Assembly (NCBI GenBank): GCA_018266455.1
Contig: JAFEAJ010000047.1
Location: 1 to 47,193, forward strand
Length of the DNA: 47,193 nt
Direction: 5' to 3'
Origin: Bacteroidota bacterium
GTDB taxonomy: Bacteria; Bacteroidota; Bacteroidia; Chitinophagales; Chitinophagaceae
Within the stretch, counting starts at the first letter, position 1, and each line of letters begins with the position of its first letter. Positions 35,664 to 43,939 of this stretch are shown piece after piece. Under the pieces are notes generated by a model. It saw only the letters and a program-made list of their open reading frames with translations. It did not search any database and was not told the origin of the DNA. The position numbers were made by a program, and so were the translations under genes.

Positions 35664-36737
35664 CTAATTTAAAAACCTATACGCCGGCTTTGGATAACCC
35701 GGTTTAAATGCCACCATATTATTTGCTGAGGCATCGCACTCAGGTTGTAGCTCTAATTCTTTAATCGTATCCTTTACAATTTGTTCAAGTTGACCTGGAG
35801 CAGCCTGTACCCGTGCATTGATCAGCACATTGATTTTTTCGCTATTGAATTCCATTAATTCATATTTCAACATAAAATGATTGACAGAAGTGAAACTTAT
35901 CTTTTTTTGATGCGCTCCATCATCTATTAAAAATTTTAAATGACCGATTGACAGGTTAAGGCTGTTTATTTTGGAATAAATTTTATTGACCAACGCAATA
36001 ACATGACCAACTGCACATTGTTCTTTTGTATAAATATTGACATCGGCATCCAGCCAAGCCAACGCTGCTTCGCCAGCCCCATAAATATGATAATCCAGCT
36101 CCAGGGGCTTTCTTGTCTTCGGGCTGAAAGTGTTTAAATAATATAGCCATTCCCGAACGCTATTCCTATTTAAAGAATTCTGGTAAATTACTTTTTTATT
36201 CGGATATTCCTTTTCTATAAAGCTTTTCACTTCTTCCATTTCTACAACATTCAACAGGTCCGCTTTATTAATGATTAGCAATTCGGCTTCTTCCAATTGT
36301 TTCTTGTAAATATAGCTTACGCTCTGAACAAATAATTCTGCCCCATGAATCAATGAATACAAAACAGCAGCATCTGCAAAAACAGACAGCACCGTTTCAA
36401 TTTTTGGCTTAAAGTGCAGCATTGGCATTATTACAGTTGCTACCAGGTCAGTACATGAGCCTACTGACTCTGCAAAAATTATTTCCGGCTGATTTCTTTT
36501 TTCTAAAGACTGAATGCGCGAAACAAGATCATTGTAATGGCAACAGAAACAACCGTTCTGAACTTCCATTGACGGGATGTCTTTTCCTTTAAAAACTGCG
36601 GTATCTACCAATTGGCTGCCCTGGTCATTCGTGATCACCGCTGTCGGAACTCCCTGGCCCTTCAGTTCAAGGCATGCATTGTAAATTGCCGTTGTTTTTC
36701 CGCTACCTAAAAATCCTCCGACCAAATATAATTTCAT
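35664..36737 (-). CDS. CobW-like G3E GTPase
   Basis: This 357-residue protein has a Walker A GFLGSGKTT (residues 8-16), the metal-binding CxCC motif in NGCFCCHYNDL (about 62-65), ESVGSCTDL (about 91, Walker B-like region) and NKADLL (about 157). These place it in the COG0523/CobW family of nucleotide-dependent metallochaperones. The C-terminal part (from about 225) does not look like a standard CobW_C domain. The client is unknown. It sits alone between GH172 and susD, with gaps of 110 and 429 bases. A metal-enzyme partner such as FucI (Mn) is speculation. Confidence 0.85.
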   Translation of the reverse strand: MKLYLVGGFLGSGKTTAIYNACLELKGQGVPTAVITNDQGSQLVDTAVFKGKDIPSMEVQNGCFCCHYNDLVSRIQSLEKRNQPEIIFAESVGSCTDLVATVIMPMLHFKPKIETVLSVFADAAVLYSLIHGAELFVQSVSYIYKKQLEEAELLIINKADLLNVVEMEEVKSFIEKEYPNKKVIYQNSLNRNSVREWLYYLNTFSPKTRKPLELDYHIYGAGEAALAWLDADVNIYTKEQCAVGHVIALVNKIYSKINSLNLSIGHLKFLIDDGAHQKKISFTSVNHFMLKYELMEFNSEKINVLINARVQAAPGQLEQIVKDTIKELELQPECDASANNMVAFKPGYPKPAYRFLN

Positions 36738-37166
36738 GCTTTATTCTTAAAACCAATTCTTGTTTTTCAAATCTGCATTTATTCCATATCAATCAAAAAC
36801 TGAAGTGCTTAAAATTTGCCTATTTAGCTGTAGGCGGGTTTGTTTAATGGCTAAAGCCGTTTTGTTCCTCGCATTTTCATATTTTCAATTTAGGGTAATC
36901 CATGAACGGAAATATAAAAATTTCTTCATTTACTGGCGGGCATTTCAAATTTCTCCAGCTCTGAGCAGAATGTGCCCCCACATAAATTTGATGTGATAAA
37001 AAAACTTCTTGGTTTGATCCTCGCCAGAGTTTGAGCATGTGTACATATAATTTTCAGCCTGAAAAAGTTTGCCAACCTTCAATGATTATTTTTTAATTAA
37101 AATATCGGCTGAAGGTTGGCAACCTTGCAAAAATTTGAAACGCGATCTTTATCTATTAAAAATAGG
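36738..37166. other. Intergenic region between CobW-like gene and susD
   Basis: I see no gene. It contains a GGCTAAAGCC-type dyad at about 36847 (AATGGCTAAAGCCG) followed by CCATGAACGG near 36900, a sequence pattern that is common between genes in Bacteroidota; AAACCAAGAAG on the minus strand (37005-37015), a third copy of the motif in the lacI attenuator; and the susD terminator at 37069-37122. Confidence 0.55.
37069..37122 (-). terminator. Hairpin terminator downstream of susD
   Basis: TTGCCAACCTTCA (37069-37081) pairs perfectly with TGAAGGTTGGCAA (37110-37122) over 13 bp around a 28-nt AT-rich loop. It starts 44 bases after the susD stop on the minus strand and is followed by ACTTTTTC. 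It suggests that susCD transcription ends before the CobW-like gene. Confidence 0.65.
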
Positions 37167-38909
37167 TCAATAACCCACATTTTGCTTATACTTGCCGTAA
37201 GAATAATTCATTTGAGGCTGTGGGATGGGCATAAATTCATCACGGCCTGAAGTAAAATGCCCGTCTTTCATCCATGGCCTGTTGCGCGGATATTCTTTTG
37301 CAAAGTAGGCGTTTAGCACTGGCTCCGCAATCCCCCAGCGCACCAGGTCATACCATCGAGTACCTTCCATTGCAAACTCCAGGCGGTCTTCCCACATCAA
37401 CGCCTTCCATGCAAAGTCATTCGTCCAGGTACAATTAACTCCGTCCTGGTACAGGCTTATATTATATGATAATGTAGGCGTACCATTGGCAAATTTCAGC
37501 CGGCCGGTGCTATTTGCTGCCCTCTGGCGTATCTGGTTGATAATGGGCAATGCCTCCCCTTCCCTACCCAGCCTGATGAGTATTTCTGCCTTGAGGAGCA
37601 TTATCCTGTCAAGCTTAATCACAACCTCATTCTTTGAATTCCACATCCAGAAAAGATTTACAAGGCCAGGGCAATCTGATTCCACATTTTCTTTTAAAGA
37701 GTTGAAATATCCGTAGTTGTTAGGGTCTCTGGCGCCACTGCTGTCAAACAAAAGATTTTGTTGATATTTCCACGGCAGCCCGGGGATCGCAACCGTATGG
37801 CCAATGCGGGGATCCCAGTTGTTGTTGGCAAAGTAGGTTTGTTTATTGGTTACTTCTTCGTTATTAAAAGTATCATACATTGGCAATCCATTTACATCTA
37901 CTTTAAATGCATTCACCAGGTCGAATGAAGCTTTATGAAAATCACAGCAGCTAAAATACGGAGGCCACCAGGGTGCGTTCAAAGGCGTGCTGCCATTCAA
38001 ATTGCCATTGGGGGTTCCGTCCGAATGCGAATACTGCCATTCGTATATTGATTCAGGAGACATGTTATCATAAGAATACAAAAAGTTTTCTGCAAAATCG
38101 GGTGCCAGGCTGTAATCGCCGCTGTTAATAATATCATTGGCGAGCGGCAGTGCCTGGGACAATCTGTCGTTATTAATATTGACAACCTGGTTCTGGCCAT
38201 CTTGTTCATAAGCCATCCACATCAGGCATTCCAGCATTTCTGCCTCTGCTGCATATTTTGTGGGGCGGCCTTTATCGGTTTGTGTTGTCGGGAGGGCACT
38301 CGCTGCAGCCGCAAAATCATCATAAATATGTTGCCATAAATACAAATCGTTTTTTGCTGTATCTGGGTGGTTGGGAATTTTTCCGATAGAATCATTCGAT
38401 ACAACAGTTTCATCATAATACGGTATCCATTTATACCATTTTTTTAGATCTAAATAGAGGTACCCGCGTAAAAATTTCATTTCAGCAATTCTTTGCGGCT
38501 TCACCGGATATACTGATTGATCTATAGCATTCAATGCCCTTAAAGCGGTGTTGCACCGCGATACCCCTTCATACTGGCCGTACCAGATGCCATCATTATT
38601 ACCTGTGCTTGGCGTGTTTAAGGAAAACACTTCCCATTGATACCAGGGTATCTGGTCGCCAATACCCCCACCACCTTTATACGAATCATCCGACTTAATG
38701 TCCGCAAGCCAGGGTGCTAATTTTTGATTGAGCGTAAACTCGTGTGGATACCATGCATAAGCAGCAATAACAAGCCCATCAACATTCTGCGGCGTGCTTA
38801 CATTTGCTTCGGTCACCACGCCCTGCGGATTAACATCCAGAAATTTTTTACAACTGCTTACCAAAACAATGGTTAATAATAGCAATATATAATTTGAATT
38901 TTTTTTCAT
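37167..38909 (-). CDS. susD: SusD/RagB family glycan-binding lipoprotein
   Basis: This 580-residue protein starts MKKNSNYILLLLTIVLVSSC, a lipobox (Cys20). It has the SusD N-terminal sequence KKFLDVNPQGVVTEANV, TPR-like segments (ALRALNAIDQSVYP, AEMKFLRGYLYLDL), the RagB domain and the conserved C-terminus WEDRLEFAMEGTRWYDLVRWG followed by FMPIPQPQM. SusD lies on the outer-membrane surface over the SusC channel and captures glycans. The start at 38909 gives a normal signal; a codon 13 residues upstream is in frame but does not. It is transcribed with susC (gap 65 bases). Confidence 0.95.
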   Translation of the reverse strand: MKKNSNYILLLLTIVLVSSCKKFLDVNPQGVVTEANVSTPQNVDGLVIAAYAWYPHEFTLNQKLAPWLADIKSDDSYKGGGGIGDQIPWYQWEVFSLNTPSTGNNDGIWYGQYEGVSRCNTALRALNAIDQSVYPVKPQRIAEMKFLRGYLYLDLKKWYKWIPYYDETVVSNDSIGKIPNHPDTAKNDLYLWQHIYDDFAAAASALPTTQTDKGRPTKYAAEAEMLECLMWMAYEQDGQNQVVNINNDRLSQALPLANDIINSGDYSLAPDFAENFLYSYDNMSPESIYEWQYSHSDGTPNGNLNGSTPLNAPWWPPYFSCCDFHKASFDLVNAFKVDVNGLPMYDTFNNEEVTNKQTYFANNNWDPRIGHTVAIPGLPWKYQQNLLFDSSGARDPNNYGYFNSLKENVESDCPGLVNLFWMWNSKNEVVIKLDRIMLLKAEILIRLGREGEALPIINQIRQRAANSTGRLKFANGTPTLSYNISLYQDGVNCTWTNDFAWKALMWEDRLEFAMEGTRWYDLVRWGIAEPVLNAYFAKEYPRNRPWMKDGHFTSGRDEFMPIPQPQMNYSYGKYKQNVGY

Positions 38910-38974
38910 CTCTATAGTTTTATTTTTTTTAATATTCAGATGGAGCAAATCTTATTAACTGTATTTTTAACTGG

Positions 38975-41900
38975 CTAAAATGAAATCTCGACCCCACCTT
39001 TGAACAGCCTGGGTATGATATACGGGTTTGCATACGATGCCCCATCCGGGTTTTCAGGATCAGGCCCTGTAAATTTTGAGCTTTTGATCATAATGAGGTT
39101 TTGGGCCATGACAAAAACATAAAATTTCTCCATGCCTACACGTGAAATAATAGACTTAGGAAGGTTGTAGCCCACCTGAATATTTCTGAGCTTTAAATAC
39201 TGTCCTGGTTCAACGAAATAGGTCGAGGTTCTCAGTTCGTCGTTTACGTTATTTAAAGACAGGGCAGGTATGGTAGAGCTGGTGTTGGTTGGCGTCCATG
39301 CCTGTAACACACGGGTCGGATGGTTGAATCCGTTTTGCACCCATACATTCCAGAAATCGCTATAGCTCTTCCATTGATCATACACCTGCACTCCGGCAAC
39401 ACCTTGCCAGAACATAGAAAAATCAAAACTTTTGTAATTAATGTTGACCGAAAACCCATATTCAAATTTTGGTGTGATTGAACCGTTGCTGATCCAGGTC
39501 CTGTCATAATCATAATCAATGTTGCCATCCGGCTTTCCATTCGGGCCCGAAAGGTCCTTATAGCGAATTCTCCCAATGCCTTTGCCGGGTTGTGCAGGTG
39601 AGTTATTAACTTCATTTTGGTTTTGATAAATCCCATCTGCAATGAACCCATAAACAGCGCCCCATGGGTGGCCCGCAATGCCATCGCCTTTTAGCGCAGA
39701 ACCTCCCCATGAATAGGTTACTGATTTCGGAAGGTCATTTACCACATTTTTATTATATGCAATATTGCCACTTAAGTGATAACCGAAATCTTTTCCGCTA
39801 TTTCCGTTATAGGTAAGGGACAGCTCGACGCCCTTGTTGGTCATGTCAGCAGCATTAATATATTGATATCCGCCTTCGCCGATAGCTCCCGGATAAGGGG
39901 GCTGTATCAACATTCCATTTGTATATTTCCTGTAAAAATCGAGCGCACCGGCAATTTTTTGGTTGAGGAAGCCAAAATCAACGCCAATATTGGTTTGCGA
40001 AGTTGCTTCCCATCTTAAATCCGGATTACCCGTTTGCACCCTGTAGAACCCTGAAGGCAAATTACCTGTTTCGGCTCCACTAATGCTATATGAGGTATAA
40101 TTATAATTGGGCGCAAAAAATGTTTGTGAGTTCAGCGAATTAATATTGGCCAAACTACCGTTCTTCCCCCAACTTGCCCTAAGTTTCAGGTCCGATACTA
40201 CATTGTTTCCGGCAAGAAATTCCTCCTGGCTAAGGCGCCAACCGGCAGAAATTGCCGGGAACAAAGCAAACCTGTTGTTGGAACCAAATTTCGATGAACC
40301 GTCATATCTTAAAGAAGCAGATAAAAGGTACCGGGAATTGTAAGAATAATTGAACTTGCCAAAATAAGAAAGCAGGTTGTATTTGTCGCCACCGCCGCTC
40401 ATGTTCATATTTCCTGTGCCCTGGCTTAAATAGGCATAATCATAATTTTGAAAGGCGATGGTTTGCCTGCTGGCATCCATTGTTTCTGTAGCATATTTGT
40501 TCGCTTCCATACCAGCCAATACATTAAGGTCATGTTTGCCTGTATTTAATTTATAAGTGAGCGTATTGGTCAGATCGAGTGCAGATTCATGCCAATACCA
40601 TTGGTCAACACTGCTGATTGGATTAAATTTACCTCCTGCTTCCTGGAAAGTAAACTGAATTGTTCTGTGGTAACCATCAGTATAAATCAACCCTAGTTGT
40701 GAATGCAGTGTAAAATGTTTAAGAAACATGACGTTCGCGTGCACATCGCCATAAATTTTATTGTATTGGTTACCGTTATTTTTATTTAAAGTGAGGTCTC
40801 TTACAGGGTTCCAATAATCATCCATGCCTAATGCAACGGCAGAACCGCCCCAGCCACCATTGGTAGAGTGTACTGGAATAATCGAAGGCTCCACTAACGC
40901 TTCATGCATAACGTTTTGATTGTTGTCAATCAAGTGCGATGCTTCAATGTTTTCTCCAATGGTGAAATGGTCGTTTATTACTTTATAATCCGTGTTTACA
41001 CGAACTGTAAATCTTTTAAACCCTGTATAAATTTGTGTCCCCTGGTTTTCTAAATAATTTAGCGATAAATAAGTAGTTGCTTTTTCATTCCCTCCTGATA
41101 AACTAATCTGATGATTGTTTTGAACTCCATTCTGCGAAATGGCATCTAACCAATTTGTATTGGCGCCAATCATGGTTGAATCGGCATTTAAATATTTTCT
41201 TGGGGTAATATTATCTAAAACAGGAATGCCATTGCCGTCTGTATGCCAACCATAGTTATATATCTGGGTAACCGCATTGGGGTTCTGCCCGTCATTAACA
41301 GCAGCCTGCCAAAGTGCCCGGCCATATTGCATGGTATTTAGCATAGTAGGCTTGTTATTCCAGTTTGAAACCCCATAGGAACCATTATATGAAATTTTTG
41401 CTTTTCCCGCACGACCTTGCTTGGTCTGTATTAGTATAACACCAGAGCCTCCCTGTGTTCCATAAATACTGGCGGAATATGCATCCTTTAATATTTGCAT
41501 AGAAGCAATATTATCAGGATTAATATCTCTTAAATTCATGTAGCTTGGTACACCGTCTATTACAATGAGGGGGTTAGACCCATTTATTGAAGTTAATCCC
41601 CTCACCTGGATGCCCACATTGCCAGATGGATTGCCATCTGTAGTTACGTGCAACCCAGGCACAACACCCTGCAATGATTGCATTACGTTAGTTACACCAT
41701 GCGCCTTACTTAGCTCTTTGGGACTAACAACTGCAACAGAACCGGTGATATCTGCTTTCTTTTGCGTCATGTAACCAGTAACGACCACCTCGTTAAGATT
41801 GGACGCATTGCTCTCGCTAAGCGACACGTTAATTACATTTTCGTTCCCCACAATTATTTTCTGGGGAGCTTTGCCAAGAAAAGTGAATTCCAAAACCTGT

Positions 41901-42142
41901 TTAGGGCTGGCGCTGATTGAATAGCTGCCATGAGCATCTGTACTTACACCCGTAGCGGTGCCCTTGATGGTTACTGATACCCCTGGCAAAGGCTGCGAAT
42001 TAGCATCTGTAACTACCCCGGTTATCGTTTTCTGTTGCGCGAAAAGTGTAGGACTAAATGGCAATAGAAATGCGGCCGAGAAAAGCAAATAAAAACTTAG
42101 TTTGAATTTTGAGGGGCATTTCAGCTTAAAATGTATTCTCAT
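38975..42142 (-). CDS. susC: SusC/RagA family TonB-linked outer-membrane transporter
   Basis: This 1055-residue beta-barrel protein has a signal peptide ending LFAQQ, a carboxypeptidase-regulatory-like domain (GVVTDANSQPLPGVSVTIKGT, about 43-110), the TonB-box region NEVVVTGYMTQKK, a plug domain (about 125-240, with VRGLTSINGSNPLIVIDGVP and YGTQGGSGVILIQTK), and a long barrel ending KGGVEISF. It imports oligosaccharides cut at the surface. There is no N-terminal STN domain, so it is not the type that signals through a FecR anti-sigma factor. An intergenic hairpin and a palindromic operator candidate lie upstream. Confidence 0.95.
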   Translation of the reverse strand: MRIHFKLKCPSKFKLSFYLLFSAAFLLPFSPTLFAQQKTITGVVTDANSQPLPGVSVTIKGTATGVSTDAHGSYSISASPKQVLEFTFLGKAPQKIIVGNENVINVSLSESNASNLNEVVVTGYMTQKKADITGSVAVVSPKELSKAHGVTNVMQSLQGVVPGLHVTTDGNPSGNVGIQVRGLTSINGSNPLIVIDGVPSYMNLRDINPDNIASMQILKDAYSASIYGTQGGSGVILIQTKQGRAGKAKISYNGSYGVSNWNNKPTMLNTMQYGRALWQAAVNDGQNPNAVTQIYNYGWHTDGNGIPVLDNITPRKYLNADSTMIGANTNWLDAISQNGVQNNHQISLSGGNEKATTYLSLNYLENQGTQIYTGFKRFTVRVNTDYKVINDHFTIGENIEASHLIDNNQNVMHEALVEPSIIPVHSTNGGWGGSAVALGMDDYWNPVRDLTLNKNNGNQYNKIYGDVHANVMFLKHFTLHSQLGLIYTDGYHRTIQFTFQEAGGKFNPISSVDQWYWHESALDLTNTLTYKLNTGKHDLNVLAGMEANKYATETMDASRQTIAFQNYDYAYLSQGTGNMNMSGGGDKYNLLSYFGKFNYSYNSRYLLSASLRYDGSSKFGSNNRFALFPAISAGWRLSQEEFLAGNNVVSDLKLRASWGKNGSLANINSLNSQTFFAPNYNYTSYSISGAETGNLPSGFYRVQTGNPDLRWEATSQTNIGVDFGFLNQKIAGALDFYRKYTNGMLIQPPYPGAIGEGGYQYINAADMTNKGVELSLTYNGNSGKDFGYHLSGNIAYNKNVVNDLPKSVTYSWGGSALKGDGIAGHPWGAVYGFIADGIYQNQNEVNNSPAQPGKGIGRIRYKDLSGPNGKPDGNIDYDYDRTWISNGSITPKFEYGFSVNINYKSFDFSMFWQGVAGVQVYDQWKSYSDFWNVWVQNGFNHPTRVLQAWTPTNTSSTIPALSLNNVNDELRTSTYFVEPGQYLKLRNIQVGYNLPKSIISRVGMEKFYVFVMAQNLIMIKSSKFTGPDPENPDGASYANPYIIPRLFKGGVEISF

Positions 42143-42225
42143 TGTTTTGGTATTTTATTATAAAAAGAGCCGATGTTTTATTAAAAATTCATTTACAATA
42201 TCCATAATGATATTTCCTTGGTTTT

Positions 42226-42255
42226 AAAAAGGAGAGAAGCATTTCGCTCCTTTTT
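42226..42255 (-). terminator. Hairpin in the susC leader (terminator or attenuator)
   Basis: AAAAAGGAG (42226-42234) and CTCCTTTTT (42247-42255) form a perfect 9-bp stem, with GAA/TTC adding 3 bp after a mismatch. On the minus strand it is followed by a T-run (TTTTTAAAACC). It lies between the sigma gene and the susC ATG (84 bases away), so it may terminate the sigma transcript or attenuate susC. Confidence 0.6.
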
Positions 42256-42273
42256 ACAAAACCTGATGCCAAT

Positions 42274-42288
42274 TTAAACGTTTAAGCA
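42274..42288. promoter_or_regulatory. Candidate LacI-type operator upstream of susC
   Basis: TTAAACGTTTAAGCA contains the perfect palindrome TTAAACGTTTAA with the central CG typical of LacI-family operators. The identical 15 bases occur at 43012-43026. It is 132 bases upstream of the susC start. Confidence 0.65.
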
Positions 42289-42347
42289 TTTTTCTAACTA
42301 TAAAGACGACAAGCGCATAAAAAAGGAGTAGCCGGGTTAAAAAAAAA

Positions 42348-42911
42348 TCAATTAACCAAGGCTTGCGATTTTATTTGATTTTTTAAAAACCGGCTGGCCA
42401 GCATCAAATGCTTCTTGACTGTTCCTAGCGAAAGGCTTAGCTCTTCCGCAATTTTTGCCTGCTTCATGCCCTCTCTTCTAAGTTCATATACTTTTTTTTG
42501 CTGAGGAGGAAGTCGCTTCACTGCTTCCTGTATCTTTTCATACGAATTATCCAACGCACTCTCGCCGTAATCATTCGGGAGATGATTCATTGCCATATTC
42601 ATCCATTCTTTTTCACGTTTCTTTTTTCGGTTTATTTGTTTCAGGCAATCGAAAGTGTGGTTCTTTGCGATTATAAAAAGGTAAGACTTAAAAGAATCAA
42701 GCCCTGAAAGAGATTTACGGTTCAGCCAGATTTTCAAAAACACATCTTGCACTATTTCCTCCGTTAAAGGCTGCGACCTGGTAATACTCATTATATAACC
42801 GCTGATCTGGGCATCGTAAAACTTAAAAAGCTTTTTGAATGCAATCTCGTCCCCGGACTTAATTTGCACAAGCAACAAGTTCAAATTTCGCAGTTGGCTT
42901 TGATGATGCAT
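42348..42911 (-). CDS. ECF RNA polymerase sigma factor
   Basis: This 187-residue sigma-70 family protein has region 2 (IKSGDEIAFKKLFKFYDAQISGYI to VQDVFLKIWLNRKSLSGLDSFKSYLFIIAKNH, about 17-90) and region 4 (VKRLPPQQKKVYELRREGMKQAKIAEELSLSLGTVKKHLMLASRFL, about 130-178) with the helix-turn-helix. It is FecI-like, as in Bacteroidota loci for glycan uptake. No FecR anti-sigma gene follows, contrary to the common arrangement. It may drive the susC operon. Candidate operator TTAAACGTTTAA lies 101-115 bases upstream. Confidence 0.93.
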   Translation of the reverse strand: MHHQSQLRNLNLLLVQIKSGDEIAFKKLFKFYDAQISGYIMSITRSQPLTEEIVQDVFLKIWLNRKSLSGLDSFKSYLFIIAKNHTFDCLKQINRKKKREKEWMNMAMNHLPNDYGESALDNSYEKIQEAVKRLPPQQKKVYELRREGMKQAKIAEELSLSLGTVKKHLMLASRFLKNQIKSQALVN

Positions 42912-43011
42912 TTTGATTCTGCTTTAGAATGTAAAAAACATCAATTTGTTTTATTCAGGCTTTTTGTTGGCAAACTTCCTGCAACACTTAACTGTTCATT
43001 TATGTTACAGG

Positions 43012-43026
43012 TTAAACGTTTAAGCA
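43012..43026. promoter_or_regulatory. Candidate LacI-type operator upstream of the sigma factor gene
   Basis: An exact second copy of TTAAACGTTTAAGCA, in the same orientation, centred about 108 bases before the sigma gene ATG. The duplicate copy in front of two co-directional genes is the main argument that it is a regulator site. Confidence 0.65.
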
Positions 43027-43162
43027 CCAAATTAAAATTAAACCTTTGAACTGCAAAATTTTTTTAATTTTTTGTTTCATTTATTATTTCGATCTCATAC
43101 AATTTGAATAATGTCCTTCATCATTTTCCGAGTTGCAATACATCAATTATTTATTTACCGAC

Positions 43163-43250
43163 TTGAAGCTAAAAAATAAACTGGTCGTCGTTACCGGATA
43201 GGCGAGCAATATCGGCAAAAGCATTTGCAGGAAACTTACAGCCCAAAAAA
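43163..43250 (+). pseudogene. Remnant of an SDR-family dehydrogenase N-terminus
   Basis: In the plus frame beginning at the TTG at 43163 the sequence reads LKLKNKLVVVTG, then a TAG stop at 43199-43201, then ASNIGKSICRKLTAQ. This is the classic N-terminal strand-glycine-rich turn-helix of short-chain dehydrogenases (TGxxxxIG), with a stop inside and no continuation beyond about 43250. It is a decayed fragment. It is too short to appear as an open reading frame. Confidence 0.6.
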
Positions 43251-43312
43251 AAATTCCATGCATAGTATTCATAGTCTCTAAAAAGGGTTTCGGATTAAAT
43301 ATACTATCAGCC

Positions 43313-43501
43313 TTAGCCGATAGATTTGATCTTTTGCGGAAGCCAACTTAAGAATTTGAAATTCGAAAAATCATCATCTCTTTCAACATCCTGGTTTTCG
43401 ATGTATTCTTTTACCATCTCATCTGTGATATTGCGTGAACTTGCCACAAAATGCCCTAAGAACGGTAAGTAATCACTAAAATCAAGAACCATTGAAAGCA
43501 A
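43313..43501 (-). pseudogene. C-terminal remnant of IS200/IS605-type transposase TnpA
   Basis: This 62-codon fragment contains HFVASSRNITDEMVKEYIENQ followed by RDDDF, which closely resembles the C-terminus of the Y1 transposases of IS200/IS605 elements (typically HFW..GYFV.S.GNVTDE.IK.YIENQ). The upstream part with the HUH motif and catalytic tyrosine region is missing, so it is inactive. No flanking ends were recognised. It marks past transposition beside the polysaccharide utilization locus. Confidence 0.65.
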
Positions 43502-43518
43502 AGCACGAAACTGATGAA

Positions 43519-43926
43519 CTACTTGCTGGTATTCTTTCCGGCCTTATTCAGTTTCACATCAGGAAAAAAAGAAGCGACGAGGATAATGATTGCCGAGATG
43601 ATCATCAGGTAAAGCCCTGTTTTTTTTTCGGGGCATATACCCCGGTAGCAAGCGGAGAATACCATAAAGTTCCTGGCACTAAACGCAACTGATAGTGCAG
43701 CAATAATCAAATTCGCCCGTTTGGCCCAAATCTTTGGGATCATGAACAACACAATTGCTATGGCAGAAAATATGCTCAATAGTAATCCGGGCTTGCCGTA
43801 CCTGTTCTGTTCAGAAAAAAAACCTGTAAAGGTTTTATTTATATCAGGGTAATAAGCCCAAGGGGAAAAACAAGCGGCCACCAAAACAACGGCAGCAACG
43901 ATCCCCACATAATTTGAATATTTCAT
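43519..43926 (-). CDS. Small four-span membrane protein, unknown function
   Basis: This 135-residue protein begins MKYSNYVGIVAAVVLVAACFSPWAYYP and has four hydrophobic stretches (about 6-24, 48-64, 72-90 and 107-123), with a conserved-looking loop containing GKPGLLLSIF. A typical annotation would be 'hypothetical membrane protein' and I do not recognise a named family. The start at 43926 is chosen because the frame upstream runs into a palindromic repeat and tRNA-Cys. It is next to the TnpA remnant. Confidence 0.65.
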   Translation of the reverse strand: MKYSNYVGIVAAVVLVAACFSPWAYYPDINKTFTGFFSEQNRYGKPGLLLSIFSAIAIVLFMIPKIWAKRANLIIAALSVAFSARNFMVFSACYRGICPEKKTGLYLMIISAIIILVASFFPDVKLNKAGKNTSK

Positions 43927-43939
43927 AACAAAATGATAA

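Noticed and set aside
42348..42911. Sigma factor with an adjacent anti-sigma gene
   Set aside because: The next gene on the minus strand is susC, with no FecR-like reading frame in either gap.
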